64,000 bases of DNA from Pseudomonadota bacterium (GTDB lineage: Bacteria; Pseudomonadota; Alphaproteobacteria; Rhizobiales; Beijerinckiaceae), in the NCBI GenBank assembly GCA_021813805.1, contig JAKAJL010000008.1, positions 31,206 through 95,205 of the forward strand, given 5' to 3'. The notes under the pieces are model-generated. The model saw nothing but the letters and a program-made list of their open reading frames with translations. It was not told where the DNA came from and did no database searches. This document shows positions 36,499 to 46,272 of this stretch, one piece after another. How positions within the stretch are numbered: position 1 is the first letter of the stretch; the number at the start of each line of letters is the position of its first letter. Made by a program: the position numbers and the translations under genes.

Positions 36499-37982
36499 GA
36501 CAGCCGGTCTCCGAACAGGAACTGGCAGGCGCGGTCAAGCCTGATATGGGGCGCGGGCAGGGGCTTGCCATCCGCCCCGAAAGCTGGAAGCGGCGGGCGG
36601 AAGCGCAGGAAGCGGACATCGGCCTCGCCCTCCGGCATGGCGAGGCCGTCGCCGCGAAAGGCATCGCGCGGATCGGCCGGCAAAAGGCCGGGAAAAATCG
36701 CGGCTTCCGTCTCGCCGTCGAAAATCTGACCGTCGAGCTTCTCGCCCTTAAGCGGCGTTCCGACTATGGCGTCGAGCGTCTCGCGTCCGCGGCGCACCGC
36801 GGCCTCGCGAGTGGCCCGGATGGCGGCGAGGGCGATGACATCGACCTTGGCGCCGGAAAAATCGGCGCGGGAAATCGCGCGTGCGGTCAATTGCCGCAGG
36901 ATCGCCTCCAGCCGGTCGTGACTGAGGTGATGGAGATGGTCCGCCTTGGTCGCCGCCACCAGAATTCGGTCGATTCTCGGCCTGAACAGCCGGTTCAACG
37001 CATTGCCGCGCCCCACCCTGAAGGCCGCGAGCACCTCGTCGAGCGCGCGCTGCAGGTCCCGCAGCGCCGCCGGCCCGGAATTGAGGGCGGAAAGCGCGTC
37101 CACCAGCACGATCTGGCGGTCCAGACGCGCGAAATGGTCGCGGAAGAAAGGTTTGACCACATGGCTCTTGTAGGCCTCGTAGCGGCGCTCCATCATCGCG
37201 GCGAGCGAGCCCTTGGCGGCTTTGTGGCCGTCGGGCAGGGGCAGCGGCGCGAAGGTCAGAGCGGGCGAGCCTTCGAGGTCGCCGGGCATCAGGAAGCGGC
37301 CGGGCGGGAGCGTGGAGAGCGCATAGGTTTCCGCGCGAGACGCGCGCAGGTAAGCGGTGAACAATTCCGCCGCGCGCCGCGCGACGGATTCGTTTTCTTG
37401 CGCGCCGGGGTCGAGGCCGGCCGAAAAGCCGCGCCATTCCGCCGCCAGCGGCGCCCGCGCCGCCGTGGAACTGGCCTCAAAAGTCTCGCGCGACCATTCG
37501 GCGTAGGATTTCTCCAGCAGGGGCAGGTCGAGCAGCCATTCGCCGGGATAATCGACGATATCGATGACGAAGGACGCAGGGCCGGGGCGCAGGCCCGTCC
37601 GCCGCTCGAAATCGAGCCGCAGGCGCAGCTCCGAGATTTGCCGGGTCGATTGCGGCCATTGGCGATCCGGCCCGGTCAAGGCGGCGACATGGTCCTCGTA
37701 GGCGAAGCGCGCGACATTGTCGTCCGGCTGGGGCTCAAGCCGGCCGGAAATCAGGCGGCGCTCGGCGGCGACACGAAAAACCGGCAGCGGGTTCTTGCGT
37801 CCCTCGGCGGCGGCATGGGCCAAAGCGGCGAGCTGCTGGGCGAGAGCGGTGATGAACACCGTCTTGCCGGCTCGCGACAGGCCGGTGACGCCGAGGCGAA
37901 GGCCGCGTCCGCGCGCCATCACCTCCGCGACATTGGCGGCGGCGTTGCGCGCTTCGCTGAAAAAATCGGTCAGGACGGACAA
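36495..37982 (-). CDS. YcjX-like P-loop GTPase (DUF463)
   Basis: A 495-residue cytosolic GTP-binding protein of the YcjX family. The P-loop is GVTGLSRAGKTVFITALAQQ (residues 32-51), a Walker-B-like DxxG reads DIVDYPGEWLLD, and ATKADHLHH is the NKxD-like motif. Function in the cell is unknown beyond stress association in enterobacteria. It is translationally coupled to the YcjF-like gene. The upstream gap contains an unusually AT-rich stretch. Confidence 0.85.
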   Translation of the reverse strand: MSVLTDFFSEARNAAANVAEVMARGRGLRLGVTGLSRAGKTVFITALAQQLAALAHAAAEGRKNPLPVFRVAAERRLISGRLEPQPDDNVARFAYEDHVAALTGPDRQWPQSTRQISELRLRLDFERRTGLRPGPASFVIDIVDYPGEWLLDLPLLEKSYAEWSRETFEASSTAARAPLAAEWRGFSAGLDPGAQENESVARRAAELFTAYLRASRAETYALSTLPPGRFLMPGDLEGSPALTFAPLPLPDGHKAAKGSLAAMMERRYEAYKSHVVKPFFRDHFARLDRQIVLVDALSALNSGPAALRDLQRALDEVLAAFRVGRGNALNRLFRPRIDRILVAATKADHLHHLSHDRLEAILRQLTARAISRADFSGAKVDVIALAAIRATREAAVRRGRETLDAIVGTPLKGEKLDGQIFDGETEAAIFPGLLPADPRDAFRGDGLAMPEGEADVRFLRFRPPLPAFGADGKPLPAPHIRLDRACQFLFGDRLS

Positions 37983-38138
37983 GGCGGGCTCCGTAGGGTT
38001 CGAGCGGAACCCTTGCCGAATTTAGCGCGGAAGGGGCGCAAGACCAGGCATCGCCCGGCAATTTCGTCGCGCGCGAGGCGGCGGATGATAAAATCCTCAT
38101 GATAACAGAGGCTTCGCCGATCAAACTGAACTCTTGCG

Positions 38139-38209
38139 CTAAATACATAATGTTAGAATTGAATGACTTCGTGTAAGTATATAATTATACGTCATAATTT
38201 AGTAGATTG
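38139..38209. other. AT-rich patch upstream of the YcjX-like operon
   Basis: About 70 bases made almost only of A and T, in otherwise GC-rich DNA, between the YcjX-like start and the sixA-like stop. It contains TATAATTATAC-type sequence and could hold a strong or regulated promoter or bind a nucleoid protein. Confidence 0.6.
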
Positions 38210-38240
38210 GTCGCAAGGGCGCCGAGATCTCGTTCCGGCC

Positions 38241-38738
38241 TCAGGCCCATAGATCGATCAGCCTGCCGTCGCCCCAGCGCAATTTACGCCATTCGACGTC
38301 CTCGATTTCGAACAAGGCGATCGCGCCGGTCGGAAAGCCCCTTCCGAGCCGCTTGAGCGCATGGGGCTCGCCGCGCCCGACGAAATGGGTCGCGAATTCG
38401 GCAAGCGCCGGATTATGTCCGACCATGACCAGGGTCCTGACCGAATGCGGCTGGGCGCGAACCAATTCCATGAGGTCGTGGCGTTCGGCTTCATAGATCC
38501 TGCGATCGAAGCGCGCCTCGGGCGCCACTTTCAGGGCGGCGCTGGCATTGTCCCATGTCTCGCGGGCTCTCTGCGAATCCGAGACCAGGGCGAGATCGAT
38601 CTGCGGCGGCGATTCTGCGAGTCGCGCCCCCGCCTCGGCCGCTTCCTTCCGCCCGGCCTCGGTCAGCGGCCTTTCGTGGTCGCGGTAACGGCTGGAGTGA
38701 ATGGCTTCGGCATGGCGGAAAAGTATGAGGCGGCGCAT
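38241..38738 (-). CDS. sixA: SixA-like phosphohistidine phosphatase
   Basis: A 165-residue histidine phosphatase superfamily enzyme. SixA removes phosphate from the His of histidine-containing phosphotransfer domains. The catalytic RHG-type motif reads ILFRHAEAIHSS near the start, and VGHNPALAEFATHFV holds the second catalytic His. SLVSDSQRARETWDNA-type sequence (VSDSQRARETWD) matches the family. ATG 38738 is chosen; ATG 38747 is possible. Its target system is not nearby. Confidence 0.85.
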   Translation of the reverse strand: MRRLILFRHAEAIHSSRYRDHERPLTEAGRKEAAEAGARLAESPPQIDLALVSDSQRARETWDNASAALKVAPEARFDRRIYEAERHDLMELVRAQPHSVRTLVMVGHNPALAEFATHFVGRGEPHALKRLGRGFPTGAIALFEIEDVEWRKLRWGDGRLIDLWA

Positions 38739-38884
38739 GAGTCTCATTAGCACGGCTTGACGACCTTCCGCCAATAGGCCGAACGGAGTGGGCGCGGGGC
38801 AAGTTTTGCCTTTTTCTCGGCGTGACGATCGGCTAACCGTGATCCTGGTCGAAAAGCGGTTTTCTGGTTCCCACGGGAGGAGAA

Positions 38885-40066
38885 ATGAGATCAACGGCTC
38901 GGTTGCTGGCGTCCACGGGCGCTATCCTGATCAGCGGCGCCGCCCTCGCGCAGGCGCCGTCGCCCGGGGCAATTCCTGGCATGGAGCAGATGGTCGATCC
39001 CTTCGCGATTCGCGCGGTTCCGACGCCTGGCGCCCCGCCTGTTCCGAAAAAGCAGTCGGCCGCAGCCGAGGCTTGCGCCAACAATGATGGCAAAATCGCC
39101 GCGCGGGCGCGCGCCGAGGCCTGCGGCAAGCTGATCGCTTCCGGCAAATGGAAGGGCGATCAGATCGCCTGGGCCTATGCCAATCGCTGCTTCGCCTTGT
39201 TTGAACTGAAGAACGCCGAAAAGGCGGTCGCCGATTGCGACAAGGCGATCGAACTCGACGGCAAGAACGCCGTCGCCTTTCAAACCCGCGGCATGATCGA
39301 GAAGGACGGCGGGCAGGGCGACAAGGCCCTGGCCGACTTCAACAAGGCGATTGAACTCGGCGCGAACAATCCATCGGTCTTCTCGGATCGGGGCGATCTG
39401 CTGCTGGCAAGGGGCGATGCGGACAAGGCGTTGGCCGATTACGACCGGTTGGTCGCCCGGGAAGGCGCGCCCGCGCGCGCCTTCATCCAGCGCGGCGGCG
39501 CGTGGCTCGCCAAAGGCGATCCCGACCGGGCGATCGCGGATTTCGACCGGGCGCTGAAAATCTCGCCCAACGACGCCTTCGCGCTGTTCAATCTTGGCGC
39601 CGCCGCTTTCTTCAAGGGGGACAAAGCCGAAGCGGTCAAGGCGCTCAAGGAGAGCGTGAAACTCGACCCGTCGAACACCTATACTGCGCTCTGGCTGTAT
39701 CTTGCTTCCGGCGGCGCCGAGGGAAAAGCGGAACTCCACAAAAATTCGGTGAAACTCTCGCAGCGGGCGTGGCCCTGGCCGGTCGTCCAATTCGCGCTGG
39801 GAGAAATCGACCCGGCCAAGGTTCTCGCCGAGGCCGCGACGCCCGACCAGCAATGCGAGGCGCGATTCTATGTCGGCGCCGGGCTGATGGCGAAAAAGAC
39901 CGATGGCGAGGCGCGGGATGATCTCGCCAAGGCGGCGGAAATCTGCCCGAAAAATTATTTCGAATATTTTGGAGCCATCGCCGCTTTGAAGGCCTTGGGC
40001 GGACCCGCCAAGGCCGAGGCGCCCGATGCGCCGTCGCCGAAATCCGACGCCGGGCTGCGCCGCTGA
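38885..40066 (+). CDS. Exported tetratricopeptide repeat protein
   Basis: A 393-residue protein with signal peptide (TARLLASTGAILISGAALAQ) and at least five TPR units: WAYANRCFALFELKNAEKAV, AVAFQTRGMIEKDGGQGDKA, PSVFSDRGDLLLARGDADKA, ARAFIQRGGAWLAKGDPDRA and AFALFNLGAAAFFKGDKAEA. It is likely a periplasmic scaffold, similar in layout to NlpI but without a lipobox. GGGAGGAGAA precedes the ATG. It stands alone between divergent and non-coding DNA. Confidence 0.85.
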   Translation: MRSTARLLASTGAILISGAALAQAPSPGAIPGMEQMVDPFAIRAVPTPGAPPVPKKQSAAAEACANNDGKIAARARAEACGKLIASGKWKGDQIAWAYANRCFALFELKNAEKAVADCDKAIELDGKNAVAFQTRGMIEKDGGQGDKALADFNKAIELGANNPSVFSDRGDLLLARGDADKALADYDRLVAREGAPARAFIQRGGAWLAKGDPDRAIADFDRALKISPNDAFALFNLGAAAFFKGDKAEAVKALKESVKLDPSNTYTALWLYLASGGAEGKAELHKNSVKLSQRAWPWPVVQFALGEIDPAKVLAEAATPDQQCEARFYVGAGLMAKKTDGEARDDLAKAAEICPKNYFEYFGAIAALKALGGPAKAEAPDAPSPKSDAGLRR

Positions 40067-40584
40067 AGAAATGATGTGGCCTCGTGGGCGGGCCGGGTGT
40101 TTCGGCGCCGCTCATCCCCCATGCAAAGGCAGGCGCGCAATGCGCGCCTTGCCGTTCGCCCCCAAGGCGGTTTTGCCGCCATTCAACCGGCAATGCGTCG
40201 TGAACCGGGGGACGCGAAATCCCATGCGTCCGCCCCATGTTTCGCGATTAGCGCGACCTCGTCGCTTCGCGGCCTCACCCTTTTGAAGCTTGGCGAGTCG
40301 CAAAAGGGCGTCGGGATATTCGACTCAAAGCTGATTTTCTTCGCGCATTCGCCGCGCCGCCCCCTGCCGTCATCCTTCGTTTGACGACTCGACAGGATAG
40401 CTCGTCAGCCTTGCGGAAGTTGGCGAGGCGCCGGGGTGAACATCGCGTTTCGTGTTCGCCGGGCGAAGCGGACGAATATGCCGGTACGTCCCTTTCTTGA
40501 TAGCGCACAGCAAAGGCGATTTTCGCGTGAGCCGCTCGATGTCGGCGGGAACGTGCGTTTTTTTGCCTGTTTCGGAATATCGAA
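40067..40584. other. Gap without recognised gene
   Basis: About 520 bases downstream of the TPR gene. Two short frames (40076-40384 on + and 40370-40588 on -) lack ribosome sites and known similarity. A 6-bp palindrome GTTTCG/CGAAAC is at 40569-40586, adjacent to the terminator that follows. Confidence 0.45.
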
Positions 40585-40616
40585 ACAAAAAACCGACGAT
40601 GGTTCGCCATCGTCGG
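40585..40616 (-). terminator. Rho-independent terminator, minus strand
   Basis: CCGACGATGG and CCATCGTCGG form a perfect ten-pair stem (40593-40602 and 40607-40616) with a four-base loop; on the minus strand a TTTTTTGT run follows. It ends the outer-membrane MetA-pathway-like gene. Confidence 0.88.
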
Positions 40617-40656
40617 CTTTGTCGTTATGCCGGGGCCGGCCAGACTGATCGAAGGA

Positions 40657-41625
40657 TCAGTACTTGGCGGTGACGACCTTCGGGGTTTCCGGGTTCCACA
40701 GCGGAACGATGACATGCAGCACGCCGCGGGTGTCGCGGGTCGGCATATTCGACACGGCGACGTCGGAGCCGACGATCAGCTGGGTGATGACCGGGCCGAA
40801 GTTATAGCCCACCAAGCCGCCGAGGGCGAATTCCGACTGCTTGCCGCCATAGATCGTGTTGATGGCGGTGGTGGACGTATCGACGAAGCCCCAGCCGGTG
40901 ATGCCGACTTCCCACTTGCCGATCGTCTTGGTCACAGCAAGGCTGTAAATGAAGTCGTCACCCAGCAGGCCCTGGCAGCCGCCGAAATATCCGGCGCCGT
41001 AGGCCGCCTGGCACAGGCCGCCCGGGCCCGCGACGCCCGACGTGTTGCCGGCGATGTTATACAGGAAATTGCCGGTCAGGTTCCAGCCGTTGGCGTGATA
41101 GGCGAGCGCCAGCATCTGGTGGAAGGTGGTGACGTCGAACAGCGGGTCGAAGCCGGCGGTGCCGGTCATCGGCAGATAGACGCCCGCGGTATAGCTGACC
41201 GCGAAGCCGTTGCCGAAGTTATAGCCGAAAGTCGCGGCCAGGAACGGAGTATAGAGGCCGTACGAATAGCTCTGCCCGCGCAGCGTGCTGTAAGTGCCGA
41301 CTTCCGCTGCCGGCAGCGCGGCGAGCAGGGTCACGTGGATGCCGTTGAACGTCCAGGGCGTCGACCAGGCGACGACGGGAACATTATAGTTGAACGCGGA
41401 GCCTTCCGAGAAGCTGGGAAGACCCTTGCCGGCAAATCCAGAAAGCGGATAGCCTCCGATGGAGGCGATGTCGACGAAATAGACGCCTTCCGGGAGCGGA
41501 GTGGCGAGGTCGAGGCCGACGCGCTCGCTCGGCGGCGTCTGGGGGAACGCGAAAGCTGCGGTGCTCAAGCCGCAGAGGCTGAGAGCGCCCACGGCGGCGC
41601 CGATGACTTTGGACTTCATGTTCAT
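40657..41625 (-). CDS. MetA-pathway-type outer membrane protein
   Basis: A 322-residue outer-membrane beta barrel of the phenol-degradation 'MetA-pathway' (SphA-like) family. A signal peptide (VIGAAVGALSLCGLSTAAFA) precedes alternating strands with FTFNGIHVTLLAALPAAEVG-like content (WTFNGIHVTLLAALPAAEVG), YTAGVYLPMTGTAGFDPLFD and a C-terminal strand near NPETPKVVTAKY. Family members may act as porins for aromatic or hydrophobic substrates; substrate unknown here. AGGGG precedes the start. It is followed by a strong terminator, so it is a single-gene unit. Confidence 0.75.
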   Translation of the reverse strand: MNMKSKVIGAAVGALSLCGLSTAAFAFPQTPPSERVGLDLATPLPEGVYFVDIASIGGYPLSGFAGKGLPSFSEGSAFNYNVPVVAWSTPWTFNGIHVTLLAALPAAEVGTYSTLRGQSYSYGLYTPFLAATFGYNFGNGFAVSYTAGVYLPMTGTAGFDPLFDVTTFHQMLALAYHANGWNLTGNFLYNIAGNTSGVAGPGGLCQAAYGAGYFGGCQGLLGDDFIYSLAVTKTIGKWEVGITGWGFVDTSTTAINTIYGGKQSEFALGGLVGYNFGPVITQLIVGSDVAVSNMPTRDTRGVLHVIVPLWNPETPKVVTAKY

Positions 41626-42113
41626 TCTAATACCCCTCCCGAGGGCTTTTGCTACTTCAGAAAACGCATCTCACTTCGTTCCCGCGCCCTCTATCCGGCG
41701 ATAGCCGCGATATTGTCCGCACGGGTGATCCGAGGACTGCACATTAATCGATCAGGCGAGCGCTCCGATAGGACTGGCGCGCCACACCGGCCTCGTTTCC
41801 GCTATTTCAACGCATTCATTTGATTTGAGTTGTAGAAATGTCACATTCTCGCGAGGATAAAATTCCCATTGAATGCCAGCGCTTTCCAAAATTAAGTCAA
41901 AAGTCGCATGCCAAATGCGTCAGGTTGCGGACGAAATCGAAATCGCACGTTTTGAGAACGGGTTGGCCTTTGGCGAATCGTCGTGGCCGCGCCGAGACTC
42001 GTCTGAAACGGGCGGCGGCCCGGAGGAGCGACGTCTTGCCCAGGAATAAGGGATTTGGTTGAGCCGGCGCTTGTTCGCGACGACACAGTCTCGTGACGGG
42101 CGAAGAACCCCGC
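41626..42113. other. Gap upstream of the outer membrane protein gene
   Basis: About 490 bases between the outer-membrane protein start and the alaS stop. A 74-residue + frame at 41838-42062 has no ribosome site and no similarity. The part before 41900 is AT-richer than the surroundings and likely holds the promoter of the outer-membrane gene. Confidence 0.45.
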
Positions 42114-44768
42114 TCAGGACGCGGCGCGGCTTTCCAGCATTTCGGCGATGGCCGCGAGCGCCTGATCGGCCGCGGCGCCGTCCGGGCCGCCGGCCTGGGC
42201 CATGTCCGGCCGGCCGCCGCCGCCTTTGCCGCCAAGCTTTTCCGAGGCGAGGCGAACAAAATCGACGGCGTTGAATGTCTTGGTCAGGTCGGAGGTCACG
42301 CCGACCACCACGCCGGCGCGGCCGTCTTCGGCGACGCCGACGATGGCGACGACTCCAGAGCCGATCGCCTGTTTCGCTTCGTCGGCAAGAGATTTGAGGT
42401 CTTTCATCTCGACGCCGGAAATTGCGCGCGAGAACAGTTTGATTCCCCCGATCTCGCGCACCGGCTGTTCGGCCGCCGCGCCGCCGCCCATGGCGAGTTT
42501 CCTTCGGGCTTCGGCCAGTTCGCGCTCCAGTTTCTTGCGTTCTTCGAGGAGCGCCGAGAGCCGGTCGGCTGCGTCCTCGACCGGCGCGCGCAGCAGGCCG
42601 GAAAGATCGTGCAGCACCCGCGCCTCGGCGTTGAGGTGCCGGCGCGCCGCCGCGCCGGTCTTGGCCTCGATGCGCTGCACGCCGGCCGCGACCGCGCTGC
42701 GGCCGACGATCGAGACCAGGCCGATGTCGCCAGTGCGGCCGACATGGACGCCGCCACATAATTCGATCGAAAAGGGCCGGCGACCGCCGACTCCCATCGA
42801 GACGACGCGCACTTCGTCGCCATATTTTTCGCCGAACAGCGCCCGAGCGCCGGACTCGATCGCCTCGTCCACCGCCATCAGGCGAGTCGCCACCGGCGCG
42901 TTTTCCAGCACGACGCGATTAGCGATCTCCTCGACTTCGGCCAGCTCCTGATCGGTGACGGGCTTGGGATGAGCAAAATCGAAGCGCAGCCGATCCGGCG
43001 CGACCAGCGAGCCTTTTTGCGCGACATGGTCGCCCAGCACTTCCCGCAAAGCCTCGTGCAGCAGATGCGTGGCCGAATGATTGGCGCGGATCGCGGCGCG
43101 GCGCTGCTGATCCACTTCGAGTTCAAGCGCCATTCCGTTCCGGACTTCGCCCTGTTCCACGACGATGTCGTGGACGAAAAGATCGCCGACTTTCTTGATC
43201 GTATTCTCGACGCGAATCCGCGTTTCGCCGGCATGCAGCACGCCGGTGTCGCCGACCTGACCGCCCGATTCGGCGTAGAAGGGCGTCTGGTTGAGAATCA
43301 CAAAGCCCTTTTCGCCGGCATGAAGCGAATCGACCTGGACGCCGTCGCGCAGCAAGGCGACGACCACGCCTTCGGCGCTTTCGGTCTCGTAACCAAGGAA
43401 TTCCGTCGCCCCGACCTTGTCCTTGACCGAAAACCAGACCGCTTCGGTCGCGGCCTCGCCGGATCCGGCCCACGCCTTGCGGGCCTCGGCGCGCTGGCGC
43501 TCCATGGCGGCGTCAAAACCATCCCTGTCCACGCCGATTTTCCGGGCCCGCAGCGCCTCCTGCGTCAGGTCGAGCGGGAATCCATAGGTGTCGTAAAGCT
43601 TGAAGGCGATATCGCCCGGGAGGTTCTGGCCTTCCCGGAGATCGCGGGTTTCTTCATCGAGGATCGCGAGGCCGCGCGCGAGCGTGGAGCGGAAGCGCGT
43701 CTCCTCAAGCTTCAGCGTTTCCTCGATCAGCGCCTGGGCGCGGCCTAGTTCGGGATAGGCGGCGCCCATTTCGCGCACCAGGGCCGGGACAAGCCGCCAC
43801 ATCAGCGGGTCGCGCGCGCCGAGCATCTGTGCGTGACGCATGGCGCGGCGCATGATGCGACGCAGGACGTAGCCGCGGCCTTCGTTCGCTGGCAGGACCC
43901 CGTCCGCAACCAGGAACGCCGAGGCGCGCAGGTGGTCGGCGATGATGCGGTGGCTCGCCTGCATCGGGCCGTCGGGATCGACGCCGGTCACGTCGGCGAC
44001 CGCCCGGATCAGGGCGCGGAACAGGTCGATGTCGAAATTGGAATGGACGCCCTGCATCAAGGCGGCGATGCGCTCCAGGCCCATGCCGGTGTCGATCGAG
44101 GGACGCGGCAGCGGAATACGCTCGCCCGGCGCGACCTGCTCATATTGCATGAAGACCAGGTTCCAGAATTCGAGGAACCGGTCGCCGTCCTCGTCGCGAC
44201 TGCCGGGCGGCCCGCCGCGAAGGGCCTCGCCCTGGTCATAGAAGATCTCGGAGCAGGGGCCGCAAGGGCCGGTCTCGCCCATCGACCAGAAATTGTCGCT
44301 GGTGGCGATGCGGATGATGCGGTCGTCGGAAAAGCCGGCGATTTTTTTCCATAGGCGATAAGCTTCGTCGTCGTCGTGATAGACTGTGACCAGAAGACGG
44401 TCCTTCGGCAGGCCGAACTCCTTGATGATGAGGCTCCAGGCGAGATGGATCGCCTGCTCCTTGAAATAATCGCCGAAAGAGAAATTGCCGAGCATCTCGA
44501 AGAATGTGTGATGGCGGGCGGTATAGCCGACATTGTCGAGATCGTTGTGCTTTCCGCCGGCGCGGACGCACTTCTGGGACGAGGCGGCGCGGACATAGTC
44601 GCGCTTCTCGGCGCCGGTGAAGACATTCTTGAACGGCACCATCCCGGCGTTGGTGAACATCAGCGTCGGGTCGTTGCGCGGGACCAGCGACGAGGACTCG
44701 ACAAGCGTGTGGCCGTTCCTCGCGAAATAATCGAGGAAGGTGGACCGGATTTCGTTGACGCCGCTCAT
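42114..44768 (-). CDS. alaS: Alanine--tRNA ligase
   Basis: Charges tRNA-Ala. The 884 residues start [20 protein letters not shown] and include class II motifs [13 protein letters not shown] and [20 protein letters not shown]. The editing domain has [11 protein letters not shown] and the later zinc-site [15 protein letters not shown]-terminal coiled coil ([20 protein letters not shown]) and the C-Ala domain follow, ending [12 protein letters not shown]. It lies 147 bases downstream of recA on the same strand, the usual alphaproteobacterial recA-alaS order. Confidence 0.97.
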   Translation of the reverse strand: MSGVNEIRSTFLDYFARNGHTLVESSSLVPRNDPTLMFTNAGMVPFKNVFTGAEKRDYVRAASSQKCVRAGGKHNDLDNVGYTARHHTFFEMLGNFSFGDYFKEQAIHLAWSLIIKEFGLPKDRLLVTVYHDDDEAYRLWKKIAGFSDDRIIRIATSDNFWSMGETGPCGPCSEIFYDQGEALRGGPPGSRDEDGDRFLEFWNLVFMQYEQVAPGERIPLPRPSIDTGMGLERIAALMQGVHSNFDIDLFRALIRAVADVTGVDPDGPMQASHRIIADHLRASAFLVADGVLPANEGRGYVLRRIMRRAMRHAQMLGARDPLMWRLVPALVREMGAAYPELGRAQALIEETLKLEETRFRSTLARGLAILDEETRDLREGQNLPGDIAFKLYDTYGFPLDLTQEALRARKIGVDRDGFDAAMERQRAEARKAWAGSGEAATEAVWFSVKDKVGATEFLGYETESAEGVVVALLRDGVQVDSLHAGEKGFVILNQTPFYAESGGQVGDTGVLHAGETRIRVENTIKKVGDLFVHDIVVEQGEVRNGMALELEVDQQRRAAIRANHSATHLLHEALREVLGDHVAQKGSLVAPDRLRFDFAHPKPVTDQELAEVEEIANRVVLENAPVATRLMAVDEAIESGARALFGEKYGDEVRVVSMGVGGRRPFSIELCGGVHVGRTGDIGLVSIVGRSAVAAGVQRIEAKTGAAARRHLNAEARVLHDLSGLLRAPVEDAADRLSALLEERKKLERELAEARRKLAMGGGAAAEQPVREIGGIKLFSRAISGVEMKDLKSLADEAKQAIGSGVVAIVGVAEDGRAGVVVGVTSDLTKTFNAVDFVRLASEKLGGKGGGGRPDMAQAGGPDGAAADQALAAIAEMLESRAAS

Positions 44769-44915
44769 GGAATGCTCTCGACCTTCCGCCTAGCTGTCCG
44801 CGCGCCCCCCCCGGCCGTCGCGACGGTTCCAGGCGGAGCGGGCGGCATTATCTATAGGCAGGCCAAGGGCCTGTCGAGAGCGGTCGGCAATTTTCCTTGA
44901 CGCAGAGGAAAAGTC

Positions 44916-45992
44916 TCAGGCGTCGTCGTGTTCCCCGCCGGGTTCGATATTGTCGAGAATACGCTCCGCGATCAGACCGGCGTTCTCGCGGATGGTCTGT
45001 TCGATCCGGGCGGCCGCCTCCGGGTTTGCCTTCAGATAAGCCTTGGCGTTTTCGCGGCCCTGCCCGAGGCGCTGGCTGTCGAACGAGAACCATGCGCCCG
45101 ATTTCTCCACCACGCCCGCCTTGACGCCGAGATCGATCAGTTCGCCAAATTTTGAGACGCCTTCGCCATACATGATGTCGAATTCGACCTGCTTGAAGGG
45201 CGGGGCGACCTTGTTTTTGACGACCTTGACCCGGGTCTGGTTGCCGATGACCTCCTCGCGGTCCTTGATCGCGCCTACGCGGCGGATGTCGAGGCGCACC
45301 GAAGCATAGAATTTCAGGGCGTTGCCGCCGGTGGTTGTCTCCGGCGAGCCATACATCACGCCGATCTTCATGCGGATCTGGTTGATGAAGATCACCATGG
45401 TCCGCGACTTGGAAATCGAGGCGGTGAGCTTGCGCAAGGCCTGGCTCATCAGCCGCGCCTGAAGGCCAGGCTGAACCTCGCCCATTTCTCCGTCGATTTC
45501 GGCGCGGGGCACCAAAGCCGCCACGGAATCGATCACCAGAACGTCGACGGCGCCGGAGCGCACCAGCGTGTCGGTGATTTCGAGCGCCTGTTCGCCGGTG
45601 TCGGGCTGGGAGATCAGCAGGTCGTCGAGCTGAACGCCGAGCTTGCGGGCATAGACGGGATCAAGGGCGTGTTCGGCGTCGACAAAGGCGCAAACGCCGC
45701 CTTTCTTTTGCGCCTCGGCGACCGTGTGAAGGGCGAGGGTGGTCTTGCCGGAGGATTCCGGGCCGAAAATCTCGATGATGCGTCCGCGCGGCAGACCGCC
45801 GACGCCAAGCGCGATGTCGAGCCCAAGCGAACCGGTGGAAATGGTTTCGATTTCCATGGAGGGCTGGTTTTTGCCCATGCGCATGATCGAGCCCTTGCCG
45901 AAAGCGCGTTCGATCTGCGCCAAAGCGGCGTCGAGAGCCTTGGTCTTGTCCACGGAGGTTCCTTCCACGAGGCGGAGATTCGCTTGCGACAT
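44916..45992 (-). CDS. recA: Recombinase RecA
   Basis: Forms ATP-dependent filaments on single-stranded DNA, pairs homologous DNA and triggers LexA self-cleavage. The 358 residues have the ATP-binding P-loop [10 protein letters not shown], the Walker-[15 protein letters not shown], the L2 loop region [20 protein letters not shown] and an acidic C-terminus ending [10 protein letters not shown]. An SOS-type box is found 92 bases upstream, so damage induction is likely. Confidence 0.98.
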   Translation of the reverse strand: MSQANLRLVEGTSVDKTKALDAALAQIERAFGKGSIMRMGKNQPSMEIETISTGSLGLDIALGVGGLPRGRIIEIFGPESSGKTTLALHTVAEAQKKGGVCAFVDAEHALDPVYARKLGVQLDDLLISQPDTGEQALEITDTLVRSGAVDVLVIDSVAALVPRAEIDGEMGEVQPGLQARLMSQALRKLTASISKSRTMVIFINQIRMKIGVMYGSPETTTGGNALKFYASVRLDIRRVGAIKDREEVIGNQTRVKVVKNKVAPPFKQVEFDIMYGEGVSKFGELIDLGVKAGVVEKSGAWFSFDSQRLGQGRENAKAYLKANPEAAARIEQTIRENAGLIAERILDNIEPGGEHDDA

Positions 45993-46083
45993 TGGCTCGA
46001 TCCTTTTGGCATGGGCGCGGCCCCCCGCGCAATCAGCTTGCAGGTTGTAAGTGTACCTGATTTGTTCTTAGGCGCAAGCCTGA

Positions 46084-46098
46084 ATTCGCTTTTTGTTC
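46084..46098 (-). promoter_or_regulatory. LexA/SOS-type box before recA
   Basis: On the minus strand the sequence is GAAC-AAAAAGC-GAAT, one mismatch from the alphaproteobacterial LexA consensus GAAC-N7-GAAC (GTTC-N7-GTTC). It is centred about 100 bases before the recA start. Confidence 0.65.
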
Positions 46099-46272
46099 GA
46101 TTTTAGCGATCGCGCGCGAAGGACTGCCGTCGCCTTGGTCGAATGAAGCGTCCTGAGGAGTGAGTCCCGCGGGGAGTTCCGCGGCATTTCGGGGCGCGAT
46201 GTCACGCCCGTGAGGTCGACGGGGGCGTTGCGATATTCGCCCTCCCGTTCGGGTCGCGCACCGCGGTCGTTA

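Noticed and set aside
40076-40384. 102-residue + frame downstream of the TPR gene
   Set aside because: No ribosome site or similarity; lies in a gap with several other random frames.
41838-42062. 74-residue basic + frame in the gap before alaS
   Set aside because: Composition is random-like and there is no ribosome site.
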